Source: JBBQDZ01 sp038237515
GTDB taxonomy: Bacteria; Actinomycetota; Thermoleophilia; Gaiellales; Gaiellaceae
Length of the DNA: 62,227 nucleotides
Assembly (NCBI GenBank): GCA_038237515.1
Contig: JBBRYP010000020.1
Coordinates: forward strand, 1 to 62,227
Reading direction: 5' to 3'
Shown: piece after piece, positions 25,103-33,241 of the stretch
How the letters are laid out: each line of letters opens with the position of its first letter
Numbering within the stretch: position 1 is the first letter of the stretch
The notes under the pieces: generated by a model
Seen by the model: only the letters and a program-made list of their open reading frames with translations
Database searches by the model: none
Told to the model about the DNA's origin: nothing
Made by a program: the position numbers and the translations under genes

Positions 25103-26320
25103 GTGAGGCCTCGCCGGCTGCCGCGAAAGAACGATCCCGACTCGATCCTGACCCGCCAGGAGGCGCTCGGCCTGCAGGGGGAAATTACGAGCATCGAGCT
25201 GACGCCGTTCGTCCACGTGCAGGAGATGCTCACAGGCGCCGCGGTCCTCCCGGTCTCCGTGGTCGGCCCACTCGAGATCTCGCTCGGCTCGTACGAGCTC
25301 GACGAGCCCTGGGGGAAGCTCGTCGAGGTGGAACGAGCCTCGGATCGCGTGTACGTGCCGCTTGCTCACACCGAGGGCAGCCTCTCCGCCTCGCTCTACC
25401 GCGGGGCGCGCGCGGCCGCCGAGTCGCACGGCTTCCGAACATACGTGCTTCGCGACCGGATAACCAGAGCATCCTGCTTCATCTACAACTCAACCCAGGA
25501 CGCCGTCAGCCTCGCACGATTTCTGGAGGCACACGTCGCCGAGATGCGGCGCTGGCTTGGGGAGCGGAGTCAGGCGGATCCTTCGCTCTCGAGCTTCGCG
25601 AAGCTTCGAGAGGTAGAGACGCACGTGGTGGGGCCGATGTGCCACGTGCTCTGGGCGTGGACGACCGGCGACGCGTGCGGCCCGAACATGATGACCCGGA
25701 ACGCGTATGCGCTGAACATGGGTTTCGTCATGGAGCGGGCGCCGGTAAAACCGCACCGGGCGATCCTGGAGTCGAACATGGGCGGCGACAAGAAGCCGTC
25801 CCACCGCTACTTCGAGCGCGGCGGGCACGGCAAGACCGTGCTCGCCGAATGCACGCTATCGGAGGAGGCCGTGCGTCGCGTGCTGCGGACGACGGTCGAC
25901 GACCTGCTCGAGCTCTCGTGGGCAGGCACGCACGGCGCGGTTGCTTCCGGCATGCAGTCCGTCGCGTTCACGCCGGCCTCGGCGATCGCCGCGATCTTCG
26001 CGGCCACCGGGCAGGATCTCGGCATGGTCGGCACGAGCTCGATGGCGCACGGGAGCGCACGGAGGGTCGACGGCGGTATTCACTGCGCCCTGCGCCTTCC
26101 CGGGCTCGAGGTCGGGACGACCGGCGGAGGAACGACGCTCCCGTACGCCCGAGCGTGGCTCGAGCTCCTCGAGTGCGCCGGGGCGGGGAAGGTGTATCGC
26201 TTCGCTCAGATCGTCGCGGCTGCCACCTTGGCACTCGAGATCTCCGCGTCGGCCGCGATGGCGACGGCGGGCTCGGAGAACTTCTTCCAAGCGCACCAGC
26301 AACACAGCGGGAGTCGTTGA
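25103..26320 (+). CDS. Hydroxymethylglutaryl-CoA reductase family protein
   Basis: 405 residues from GTG 25103. All four catalytic residues of HMG-CoA reductase can be placed: Glu 91 (AHTEGSLSAS), Lys 230/231 (GGDKKPS), Asp 305 (ATGQDLG) and His 398 (QAHQQH). GDACGPNMM matches the NADP/CoA-binding GDAMGMNM motif, and VGTTGGGTTLP matches VGTVGGGT. The usual ENVIG substrate motif is replaced by EMLTG and ATTEG by AHTEG, so the sequence is divergent. No mevalonate-pathway gene is nearby, so the product may feed another route. Longer upstream frame lacks conservation; GTG 25103 is chosen because the conserved N-terminus follows. Confidence 0.85.
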   Translation: MRPRRLPRKNDPDSILTRQEALGLQGEITSIELTPFVHVQEMLTGAAVLPVSVVGPLEISLGSYELDEPWGKLVEVERASDRVYVPLAHTEGSLSASLYRGARAAAESHGFRTYVLRDRITRASCFIYNSTQDAVSLARFLEAHVAEMRRWLGERSQADPSLSSFAKLREVETHVVGPMCHVLWAWTTGDACGPNMMTRNAYALNMGFVMERAPVKPHRAILESNMGGDKKPSHRYFERGGHGKTVLAECTLSEEAVRRVLRTTVDDLLELSWAGTHGAVASGMQSVAFTPASAIAAIFAATGQDLGMVGTSSMAHGSARRVDGGIHCALRLPGLEVGTTGGGTTLPYARAWLELLECAGAGKVYRFAQIVAAATLALEISASAAMATAGSENFFQAHQQHSGSR

Positions 26321-26333
26321 TCCAATTGCGTCA

Positions 26334-26365
26334 CACATCCGTTGCCTTTTTAGGCAACGGATGTG
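26334..26365. repeat. Perfect 14-bp palindrome with T4 loop after the HMG-CoA reductase gene
   Basis: CACATCCGTTGCCT (26334-26347) and AGGCAACGGATGTG (26352-26365) flank TTTT. It starts 13 bp after the stop codon. The T tract is in the loop, not after the stem, so it is not a normal terminator on either strand. The next 130 bp also fold (UCCGG-GGGG/CCCC-CCGGA stem around 26389-26422; CTGCGGC/GCCGCAG further on). Confidence 0.7.
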
Positions 26366-26501
26366 CCGCCTCGGCGGATATCGTTCCGGAAGGGGCGCTC
26401 GCGTCCCCCCGGAGGGGAGTACCCATTCGCTGCGGCTGCGTGAGTGACCCCTCGAATCTGCCGCAGGCCTGCTGCACCCGCAGCGCGTACGTCACCGGTA
26501 C

Positions 26502-26981
26502 GTGAGGACCCTGCGCGATCGCCTCGGCCCCGCCGGTCGCGAGTACACCCTCGAGCGCTCGACGCTCGTTCGGCGCACGCCAGAGCACACGTTCTCGTTC
26601 TTCGCCGACGCCCGGAAGCTCGAGGCGATCACGCCACCGTGGCTGCATTTCCGGATCCTGGAGGCACCGCCTGACCTGGGCCGCGGCTCGCTCCTGCGCT
26701 ACCGCCTGTCGCTCTTCCGCGTCCCGCTCTCGTGGCGAACGGTGATCGCGGACTGGCAGCCGCCGCGCTCGTTCACGGACGTCCAGATCGCGGGGCCGTA
26801 TCGCCTCTGGGAGCACACGCACCGCTTCACGGCCGTTCCCGGAGGCACCGAGATCTACGACCACGTCCGTTACCGCCTTCCCGGTGGGCCGCTCGCGCCG
26901 CTCCTCCAGCGCATCGCAGTCGAGCGGTGGCTGGCGGAGATCTTCGACTACCGATCGGAGCGCATCCGCCAGCTGATCTGA
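26502..26981 (+). CDS. SRPBCC (START-like) ligand-binding protein
   Basis: 159 residues from GTG 26502. The layout LERSTLVRRTPEHTFSFFADARKLEAITPPWLHFRIL, then FRVPLSWRTVIADWQPPRSFTDVQIAGPYRLWEHTHRF and the C-terminal helix PLLQRIAVERWLAEIFDYRSERIRQL is typical of the SRPBCC/polyketide-cyclase-like group related to the ligand-binding domain next to YfcH epimerases. It binds a hydrophobic ligand in its family; the ligand here is unknown. A structured 180-bp gap separates it from the HMG-CoA reductase gene. Confidence 0.8.
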   Translation: MRTLRDRLGPAGREYTLERSTLVRRTPEHTFSFFADARKLEAITPPWLHFRILEAPPDLGRGSLLRYRLSLFRVPLSWRTVIADWQPPRSFTDVQIAGPYRLWEHTHRFTAVPGGTEIYDHVRYRLPGGPLAPLLQRIAVERWLAEIFDYRSERIRQLI

Positions 26982-27021
26982 GCGTTTGCGAAAACGAGGC
27001 AGGAGGGCAGACGGGGTACGG

Positions 27022-28593
27022 ATGGCGCGCCCGCGGTGGCCATACCGGCGGCGAGTCGGCGGCGACCTGCCCCTCGAGGTCGGCGAGCCGACCGTTCCGC
27101 TGGAACCCCTGAGCCCGGCGCCTCCACCCGCAGTCGCGCCGGTCCCCCCGCCCCATGACCCGTATCTCGGGCCGCCGCCTCCGATCGAGCCGGCGCTTGC
27201 GGCACCGGGCCCCCCGGGCGCACTTCCGCCCGAGCCTCCCGACCGGCGGGCCGTCTGGCCGTGGCTCGTCCTCCTCCTCATCCTCGTGCTCGGCGGCCTC
27301 GCGATCGCCTATGCCATCGGCCACAACCGGCACAAGAGCACGCACCACACGACCATCGTCCTCACGACGACTCCGTCGACGACGACCGCGCCCGCGCCCG
27401 CGCCCGCGCCCGCGCGTGTGAAGGTGCCGTCGCTGATCGGTCTCGGGCAGGCAGAGGCGACACGGCGCCTCTCGCGCGCCGGACTCCTCGCCACGCTCGT
27501 CGGCCAAGCGTCGCCGAAGGCGAAGGGAACGGTCGTCGGGCAGCGACCGTCGCCCGGGGCGAACCTCGCGCGCGGCGCGCGCGTGCAGCTCGCGATCTCA
27601 ACGGGCCCCCCGATCCCCACGCTCGTCGAGGTTCCCGATCTCCTGGGAGTCGCCGGCGCAGAGGCGGTGTCACGGCTGAAGACCGTCGGTTTGGTCGCCA
27701 AGCCACGTAGCGCCTTCTCGTCGAAGCCGAAGGGGACGGTCGTCGCCCAGGCTCCCGCTTCTGGCACGCGCGTGAAAGTGGGAGCGATCGTGCTGCTGAC
27801 GACGTCCAAGGGGCCCCGGTTCGTGACGGTGCCGAACCTCGTGGGACAGACCGAGTCGGCGGCACGCGGATCGCTGCGCGCGGCGGGCTTGCGGGCGAGC
27901 GTCTTCCGAGTCCCGTCAGCCGAAGCGCCAGGAAGCGTCGTGGCCCAGGCGCCGAGACCCGGGGAGAAGCTCGTCAAGGGCTCGAACGTCCGGCTGAACG
28001 TCTCGAAGGGCGCGCCGGCGGCAACCTCGGCGCCCACGACGACCGCACCCGCCCCGACGACAACCGCGCCGACCACCACCGCTCCGCCGGCGCCGACTAC
28101 GACTAGCGCGCCCCCGACGACCGCTCCGCCTCCGCCACCGCCAACGCCGCCGCCTCCCCCACCACCGCCACCGCCACCGGCGGCCGTGCCGGGAGTCGTG
28201 GGCCAGAGCCAGACTTCGGCGCGCAGTCGGATCCGCGCGGCCGGCCTCCTCGCAGCGGTCGTCTACGTCGGCTCGAACGATCCGGCAGGCCAGGTCGTGG
28301 CGCAGTTTCCGGCGCCGGGTACGACGCTCAAGCGAGGTGCACGCGTGCGGATCAACGTCTCGCTCGGGCCCAAGCCGAAGCCGCAGCGGGCCGTGCCCGA
28401 CGTGACCGGTGAGGACGAGGCGACCGCAACCACCGATCTGGAGGACGCCGGATTCACGGTCGACCCCGTGGATCAGGACACTGCCGACCCGAGTGAGGAC
28501 GGCGTCGTCCTCGACCAGGACCCCGCGGCTGGAAGCCGCGCGCCCGCCGCGTCTGCCGTCTCGATCTTCGTCGGCCGCTACAACGGCGGTTAG
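27022..28593 (+). CDS. Membrane-anchored protein with five PASTA domains and Pro/Thr-rich linkers
   Basis: 523 residues from ATG 27022 (GGGG six bases upstream). A proline-rich cytoplasmic part (PPPAVAPVPPPHDPYLGPPPP) leads to one TM helix (VWPWLVLLLILVLGGLAIAYAIG), then a Thr-rich stretch and five PASTA repeats (VKVPSLIG, VEVPDLLG, VTVPNLVG, AVPGVVG, AVPDVTG). Repeats 3 and 4 are split by a TTTAPAPTTT and polyproline linker. It resembles the outside half of a PknB-type kinase or class A PBP without a catalytic domain. PASTA domains bind peptidoglycan or lipid II, so a wall-sensing or scaffold role is likely. Confidence 0.85.
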   Translation: MARPRWPYRRRVGGDLPLEVGEPTVPLEPLSPAPPPAVAPVPPPHDPYLGPPPPIEPALAAPGPPGALPPEPPDRRAVWPWLVLLLILVLGGLAIAYAIGHNRHKSTHHTTIVLTTTPSTTTAPAPAPAPARVKVPSLIGLGQAEATRRLSRAGLLATLVGQASPKAKGTVVGQRPSPGANLARGARVQLAISTGPPIPTLVEVPDLLGVAGAEAVSRLKTVGLVAKPRSAFSSKPKGTVVAQAPASGTRVKVGAIVLLTTSKGPRFVTVPNLVGQTESAARGSLRAAGLRASVFRVPSAEAPGSVVAQAPRPGEKLVKGSNVRLNVSKGAPAATSAPTTTAPAPTTTAPTTTAPPAPTTTSAPPTTAPPPPPPTPPPPPPPPPPPAAVPGVVGQSQTSARSRIRAAGLLAAVVYVGSNDPAGQVVAQFPAPGTTLKRGARVRINVSLGPKPKPQRAVPDVTGEDEATATTDLEDAGFTVDPVDQDTADPSEDGVVLDQDPAAGSRAPAASAVSIFVGRYNGG

Positions 28594-28694
28594 AGGCGAC
28601 GACATCGCGGGTGCGATCAGAATTTCTGGCGGCCGAGCAGCGGCTACAGGCCGGCCGGCGTACTGCACCAGAAGCGATCGTTAGGATCCTGGTC

Positions 28695-29120
28695 GTGCGT
28701 CTCACCACCCTTCTTGCCCTCCTGACCGTAGCCGTAGCCGTAGCCGGAGCCGCGACGGCCGGCGCCGGCAACACGGCGTTCGCAGAGTTCAAGACGCCGT
28801 CCGGAAACATCGGCTGCGTCTACACGAGCTCGCCGGCCGAGCTCCGCTGCGACATCGGGAGCGGGCTCAACCCGCGTCCCCGCCGGCCGGGGAACTGCGA
28901 CCTCGACTACGGCGACTCGCTCGTGATGACGAAGTTCGGCCGGGTGGGCATCGGCTGTCACGGCGACACGGCTCGCGATCCACACGCCCCCGCCCTGCCG
29001 TACGGCCGGACCTGGGTCCGCGGTGGGTTCTCCTGCACGTCCCGCACGTCCGGGCTCACGTGCCGGAATCCAGGAAACCACGGCTTCTTCCTCAGCCGCG
29101 AGAGCTGGCGCCGGTTCTAG
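28695..29120 (+). CDS. Secreted DUF6636-like protein
   Basis: 141 residues from GTG 28695. A signal peptide (VRLTTLLALLTVAVAVAGAATAGA) precedes FKTPSGNIGCVYTSSPAELRCDI and GDSLVMTKFGRVGIGCHGDT...YGRTWVRGGFSCTSRTSGLTCRN, a disulfide-rich pattern that matches the actinobacterial secreted DUF6636 type ('TPSGNIGC', 'LRCD', 'GLTC.N'). Six cysteines probably pair outside the cell. Function unknown. A longer upstream frame lacks signal-peptide character. Confidence 0.7.
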   Translation: MRLTTLLALLTVAVAVAGAATAGAGNTAFAEFKTPSGNIGCVYTSSPAELRCDIGSGLNPRPRRPGNCDLDYGDSLVMTKFGRVGIGCHGDTARDPHAPALPYGRTWVRGGFSCTSRTSGLTCRNPGNHGFFLSRESWRRF

Positions 29121-29127
29121 CGCCCAG

Positions 29128-29412
29128 GTGCGAGCAGCGCACCGCCGGGGCTTGATCGGCAGGACGTACCTCGAGCGAGGTCGTCCCGTCGTCGTCCTCG
29201 CCCGATGGCTCGGCCCGGGCCTGAGGAACGTCCTCGTGCGCCGCGAGAACGGCCGGATCGCCGTCCGCCCGTTCCGGGACCTGCGCAAGCCTGCAGCCGA
29301 GATCCCCACTCCGGGGCCGCTGACGAGCGAAGAGGTGGATGGGAGATGTGCCTCGGGAGAGGCGCCGAGCAGATTCGAACTGCTGTACGAGGCTTTGCAG
29401 GCCTCTGCCTAA
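29128..29412 (+). CDS. Small basic protein overlapping an antisense tRNA
   Basis: 94 codons from GTG 29128. The first two thirds (GLIGRTYLERGRPVVVLARWLGPG, RNVLVRRENGRIAVRPFRDLRKP) look like a folded beta-rich small protein. The frame then runs on and its last 53 bases are complementary to tRNA-Cys. The tail (CASGEAPSRFELLYEALQASA) is therefore just tRNA antisense, which suggests loss of an earlier stop. No family name is certain. Confidence 0.45.
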   Translation: MRAAHRRGLIGRTYLERGRPVVVLARWLGPGLRNVLVRRENGRIAVRPFRDLRKPAAEIPTPGPLTSEEVDGRCASGEAPSRFELLYEALQASA

Positions 29413-29430
29413 CCACTCGGCCACGGCGCC
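29360..29430 (-). tRNA. tRNA-Cys (GCA)
   Basis: The minus strand folds as a complete cloverleaf: acceptor GGCGCCG/CGGCGCC, D arm GCCGAGTGGTTAGGC, anticodon arm AGAGGCCTGCAAAGCCTC with anticodon GCA, and T arm GCAGTTCGAATCTGC. Position 73 is U, the identity base for tRNA-Cys. CCA is not encoded. Confidence 0.96.
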
Positions 29431-29490
29431 GCGCGGCCATCGTAGCGGCGGCCTCGTTTGACCCTCCTCGCTCGCAGGCACAACTCGCAC

Positions 29491-30126
29491 GTGACGCTCT
29501 TCGACGCCGAGACCGGGACTGCAGCGGACTTCCTGCCGGCGACGCCCGATCTCCCGGCTCTACGAGAGGCCGCCCGGCGCTGCCGTGGGTGCCATCTCTA
29601 TCAGCAGGCCACGCAGACCGTCTTCGGCGAGGGCCGCGAGAACGCCGAGGTGATGTTCGTCGGCGAGCAGCCGGGCGATCAGGAGGATCTGGTCGGCAAG
29701 CCGTTCGTCGGGCCCGCGGGCAAGCTCCTCGACGAGGCGATGGTGGAGGCCGGGATCGACCGGTCTCAGGCGTACGTGACGAACGTCGTCAAGCACTTCA
29801 AATGGGAGCCGCGCGGTAAGCGCCGCATCCATCAGAAGCCGAACTGGGCAGAGACGGCGGCCTGCAAGCCGTGGCTCGAGGCGGAGCTCGCCGCCGTCAA
29901 ACCGAGAGTGCTCGTATGCCTCGGCGCCACCGCCGCCCAGACGCTCCTCGGGCGTCAGTTCCGCGTCAGCCGCCAGCGAGGCGAGCTCGTGGAGTCGGAG
30001 CTCGCTCCTCGCGTAACGGCCACGATCCACCCGTCGGCGATCCTGCGTGCGCACGACCAGGATCGCGAGGCGGAGTATGCGGCGTTCGTCGCCGACCTTC
30101 GCAAGGTCGCCGCGCTCATCGGCTAG
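29491..30126 (+). CDS. UdgX-type uracil-DNA glycosylase
   Basis: 211 residues from GTG 29491 (a TTG at 29458 would add 11). Iron-sulfur UDG superfamily: GEQPGDQEDLVGKPFVGPAG is the active-site motif, HPSAILR is motif B, and CRGCHLY plus AACKPW give Fe-S cysteines. The loop insertion GKRRIHQKP is the UdgX hallmark. The His in it (about residue 114) in Mycobacterium UdgX forms a covalent bond to the abasic site after uracil removal. It probably traps uracil lesions in DNA. It sits beside tRNA-Cys. Confidence 0.93.
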   Translation: MTLFDAETGTAADFLPATPDLPALREAARRCRGCHLYQQATQTVFGEGRENAEVMFVGEQPGDQEDLVGKPFVGPAGKLLDEAMVEAGIDRSQAYVTNVVKHFKWEPRGKRRIHQKPNWAETAACKPWLEAELAAVKPRVLVCLGATAAQTLLGRQFRVSRQRGELVESELAPRVTATIHPSAILRAHDQDREAEYAAFVADLRKVAALIG

Positions 30127-30147
30127 CACCATCCAGAAGGAGGCTCA

Positions 30148-30543
30148 ATGCGTCGGTTCCTGCACCGTCCGTCCCCGTCGATGGTCGTCGCCTCCATCGC
30201 TCTCCTCGTCGCACTTGGAGGCACCAGCATCGCGGCGGGAAAGAAGTTCGTCGTGCCGGCCGTCGGGGTCATCCACGTCAAGGACGTCGACGTGGGCGCC
30301 AACTCGACGGGCGGCGCGATCGCGGTGTGCCCCGCAGGGCAGCGCGCCACGGGCGGTGGCGCCTACATGGAAGGAACGCCTTCGGAGGCCGACCACATCG
30401 TCGACAGCGAGCCCGCCGTGCCCGACAAGATCAACGGCTTCAGGCCACTGCTCGGCGGTCGCGCAACCACCTGGCACGCGACGTACAGCAATCCGAACGC
30501 GCAGACTCGCCGGCTGCACGTCTACGTCATCTGCACCGGGTAG
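30148..30543 (+). CDS. Secreted or membrane-tethered hypothetical protein
   Basis: 131 residues with a strong AAGGAGG five bases before ATG 30148. An N-terminal basic stretch and hydrophobic segment (MVVASIALLVALGGTSIAA) form a signal peptide or anchor of a kind very common in Thermoleophilia secreted proteins. The rest is beta-rich (VCPAGQRATGGGAYMEG, LHVYVICTG) with two cysteines that bracket the domain. No function is known. Confidence 0.7.
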   Translation: MRRFLHRPSPSMVVASIALLVALGGTSIAAGKKFVVPAVGVIHVKDVDVGANSTGGAIAVCPAGQRATGGGAYMEGTPSEADHIVDSEPAVPDKINGFRPLLGGRATTWHATYSNPNAQTRRLHVYVICTG

Positions 30544-30606
30544 CCGCAAGCGTCTAAGCTCTCCGCGGGGTCCGAGGCCGCGGGCCCCGCTAGGTACCCT
30601 GGCGAG

Positions 30607-31899
30607 GTGAGGCTCGCGGCTCGTCTCGTTCTTCCCCTCCTGATCCTTGCCGCTCTGGCCGGCGTCGCGACAGCCGCGAAACCCGGCGCCGGCACCTCGC
30701 TGAAGCTGCTCGCGAACACTCCAAAAGTCGGGACGATCAACTCCGACCTCGCCTTCTGGGGCCATCTCGCATTCGAGGGGAACTACGACGGCTTCCGCGT
30801 CATCGACATCGCTAAGCCGCGCGCGCCCGCCGTGCTCGCGGACGTCCGCTGCCACGGTCCGCAGAACGACGTCTCGGTCTGGGGGCACCTCGTCTTCCTC
30901 TCCGTGGACAAGCCGCAGACCTCCCCGACCTGCGAGAGCCAGGACGCGCTCGACCCGACCGACGCGACCGCCTTCGAGGGGATCCGGATCTTCGACGTGG
31001 CCGACCCGCGAAACCCCCAGTTCGTGGCCGCGGTACCGACCGACTGCGGCTCGCACACCCATACGCTCGTGCCCGACCTCGCGCACGGGCGAGTGCTCCT
31101 CTACGTCTCCTCGTACCCGCTGATCGGCGGGCCGCAATGCGGTCCCGGCCATGCCGGGAACCCGCTGCACGCAAAGATCTCGATCGTCGCCGTTCCCCTC
31201 GCAGAGCCTGCGACCGCCGGCGTGATCGCGACGCCTGCGATCCAGGCACCGATCTTCAATCCGAACCCGGGCAAGCTGAACCCGGCCGTCGGCTGCCACG
31301 ACATCAGCGTCTTCCTGCCGCTGCACCTCGCCGCGGCCGCTTGCATGAGCGAGGGACAGCTGTGGAACATCGCCGACCCGGCCAACCCGAGGGTGCTCCG
31401 CCACATCCGGAACGGCGCAATCGAGTTCTGGCACTCGGCGACGTTCTCGAACGACGGCAAGACCGTGATCTTCGGGGACGAGAGCCTCGACTCGAGCTGT
31501 GCGAGCGAGAACGAGGCCGACGGCCGCCTGTGGTTCTACTCCGTCGCGAATCCCGTCAAGCCGCTCGGCTCGTTCCTGATCTCGCCGCGACGGGTCGACT
31601 ACTGCACCGTGCACATGTTCAACACGATCCCGGTGAAGGGTCGTTCCCTGCTCGCGACGAGCTGGTACAACGGCGGCAACCACGTCGTCGACTTCTCGAA
31701 CCCGAAGCACCCGCGGGACGTCGCGGGACTCGTCCTCGGCCAGGCGGACGAGTGGGCGAGCTACTGGTATGACGGCTTCGTGTATGCGAGCGACATCGAC
31801 CGCGGGCTCGACGTCCTCTCCTTCTCGGCCCCCGGCCTCGCGGGCGCGAAGCGCCTCTCGCACCTGAACCCGCAGAGCCAAGAAACGCTGATCGGGTAG
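30607..31899 (+). CDS. Secreted LVIVD-repeat beta-propeller protein
   Basis: 430 residues from GTG 30607 with a signal peptide (ARLVLPLLILAALAGVATAA). Repeats of the LVIVD type are visible: GHLAFEGNYDGFRVIDIAKPRAPAVLADV, GIRIFDVADPRNPQFVAAV, GQLWNIADPANPRVLRHI and HVVDFSNPKHPRDVAG. These make a propeller. Many His residues (HTHTL, GCHD, EFWHSATF, CTVHMFN) suggest metal or ligand sites but no enzyme class is clear. A stem-loop at 31919-31942 probably ends its mRNA. Confidence 0.75.
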   Translation: MRLAARLVLPLLILAALAGVATAAKPGAGTSLKLLANTPKVGTINSDLAFWGHLAFEGNYDGFRVIDIAKPRAPAVLADVRCHGPQNDVSVWGHLVFLSVDKPQTSPTCESQDALDPTDATAFEGIRIFDVADPRNPQFVAAVPTDCGSHTHTLVPDLAHGRVLLYVSSYPLIGGPQCGPGHAGNPLHAKISIVAVPLAEPATAGVIATPAIQAPIFNPNPGKLNPAVGCHDISVFLPLHLAAAACMSEGQLWNIADPANPRVLRHIRNGAIEFWHSATFSNDGKTVIFGDESLDSSCASENEADGRLWFYSVANPVKPLGSFLISPRRVDYCTVHMFNTIPVKGRSLLATSWYNGGNHVVDFSNPKHPRDVAGLVLGQADEWASYWYDGFVYASDIDRGLDVLSFSAPGLAGAKRLSHLNPQSQETLIG

Positions 31900-31918
31900 G
31901 GCGGCCCCGCCAAAGAGT

Positions 31919-31942
31919 GGAGCCCCGGCTAAGCGGGGCTCC
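31919..31942. terminator. Stem-loop after the LVIVD gene
   Basis: GGAGCCCCG and CGGGGCTCC form a 9-bp perfect stem with a GCTAAG loop, 20 bp after the stop codon. It lacks a T tract, so it is only a putative (or bidirectional) terminator between convergent genes. Confidence 0.5.
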
Positions 31943-31966
31943 CGAAACGGTCGATACGTTCGTCGT

Positions 31967-32045
31967 CTACCAGTAGCTGCGCGAGAAGAAGCCGAGCAGC
32001 GCCAGCACCAGCACGACGATGAGGATGATCCAGAGAAATGCTCAC
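31967..32045 (-). pseudogene. Frameshifted small hydrophobic protein gene
   Basis: The minus strand reads GTG AGC ATT at 32045, then one base out of frame WIILIVVLVLALLGFFSRSYW and TAG at 31967. Removing one base would give a normal small actinobacterial hydrophobic protein of about 25 residues. As it stands no start codon leads into the hydrophobic frame. It may be decay or a sequence error; a frameshift patch also affects the nearby acetyltransferase. Confidence 0.45.
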
Positions 32046-32102
32046 CACGTCCCCCCTTCCGTGTGCGTGTACAAGAGCACAACGGAGAAGGGCGCCTCGA
32101 GG

Positions 32103-33209
32103 ATGCGGGCGCACCCGTACGTGATCCTCGCGCATTTCAACCGGTTGAGCAGCTATGCCTGGCGCCGATGCAAGTACTCGATCACGTGCTGGCGCTGGCT
32201 CGGTCTCAGGAAGCACCCGCTCCTCGTCGTCTCGGTGTCCGCGGGTGTCGCTGCCGGCGTGGCTATCGGCTTCGCCCACCTGGCGGGCGACCACAAGGTC
32301 TTCGTCCAACTGGGAGGCGTCGTGCCGCAATGGTTCGCGCTCTGCATCGCCGCCGAGGCGGTCGCCTACGCGGGCTACGTCTTGGCACTCCATGCGACCG
32401 CGCGCGTCGACGGCGGCCCACGCCTCGGCTACGGGCTCGCAGCGCGCGTCGTTGCGGCGGGCTTCGGCGCGTTCTTCGCAGCCTCGGCCGCGGGAGGGTT
32501 CGAAGTCGACTACTGGGCGATGCGCCGCAGCGGGGCCTCGCGGCGCGATGCTCTGCGGCGTGTTCTCGGCCTCGGCACACTCGAGTACGCGGTGCTGGCT
32601 CCTGCCGCTCTCGGCTGCGCGCTCGCCCTCTTCGCCGGAGCTGGCCGGCGTCCATACCCGGCGCTGACGCTGCCGTGGCTCCTCGTCCTGCCGGGCTTTG
32701 CCTTCGCTGCCTTCGCCAGCTCACCGAGGCGGAGCGAACGCTGGTCGGAGGTCGATGGGCGCGGACGAGCTCGCACGATTTTCGGCCATGCGGTCTCCGG
32801 CGTCACGATGCTGCGCCGACTGATCGTGCGACCGTTCCCGCACGGGGCGCTCGCGCTGCTCGGAACGTCCTTGTACTGGTTCGGCGAGATCCTCTGCCTC
32901 TGGGGAAGCCTTCGCGCCTTCCACGCCGACCTCCGGATCCCGGCGCTCGTCCTCGCCTATGCGAGCGGCTACGTCGTCACCCGCCGCGCTCTGCCGGCGG
33001 GCGGGGTCGGCGTGGCCGAGATCGCGTTGACCTTCGCCCTCGTGTGGCTCGGGGTGCCCTTCGCACCCGCGCTGCTCGGAGTCTTCAGCTATCGGATCTT
33101 CAACTTCTGGCTCGCGCTCCTGCCGGCGCTCGCCGTCGGCGGGACTATGCGCCGAATCCGCGAGGGCATGCCGCAGGCAGACCGGGAGATCGCTCGCGAA
33201 CGCTCGTAG
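32103..33209 (+). CDS. Flippase-like membrane protein (lysylphosphatidylglycerol synthase TM family)
   Basis: 368 residues from ATG 32103. Eight or so hydrophobic segments with the order and motifs of the LPG-synthase-TM/AglD group: an N-terminal pair of helices (VVSVSAGVAAGVAIGFAHLAG, WFALCIAAEAVAYAGYVLALHA), AAGGFEVDYWAMRRSGASRRDALRRVLGLGTLEYAVLAPAAL, and a C-terminal PAGGVGVAEIALTFALVWLGVP with FSYRIFNFWLALLPAL. The family spans lipid and polyprenol transport. A frame upstream to 32019 is open but overlaps the broken small gene; ATG 32103 is a best guess. Confidence 0.8.
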   Translation: MRAHPYVILAHFNRLSSYAWRRCKYSITCWRWLGLRKHPLLVVSVSAGVAAGVAIGFAHLAGDHKVFVQLGGVVPQWFALCIAAEAVAYAGYVLALHATARVDGGPRLGYGLAARVVAAGFGAFFAASAAGGFEVDYWAMRRSGASRRDALRRVLGLGTLEYAVLAPAALGCALALFAGAGRRPYPALTLPWLLVLPGFAFAAFASSPRRSERWSEVDGRGRARTIFGHAVSGVTMLRRLIVRPFPHGALALLGTSLYWFGEILCLWGSLRAFHADLRIPALVLAYASGYVVTRRALPAGGVGVAEIALTFALVWLGVPFAPALLGVFSYRIFNFWLALLPALAVGGTMRRIREGMPQADREIARERS

Positions 33210-33241
33210 AACGCAGAGTCCGCGAATACCGTTCGACCCTC

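Noticed and set aside
26380..26505. GGGGAGTA motif before the SRPBCC gene, like part of the yybP-ykoY (manganese) riboswitch
   Set aside because: Only a short motif matches, the second conserved half is not clear, and the downstream gene is not a metal transporter; left as an unnamed structured gap.
27360..28190. Repetitive Pro/Thr codons in the PASTA gene as a CRISPR or satellite array
   Set aside because: Repeats follow codon phase, have no spacers of fixed length and encode a linker.
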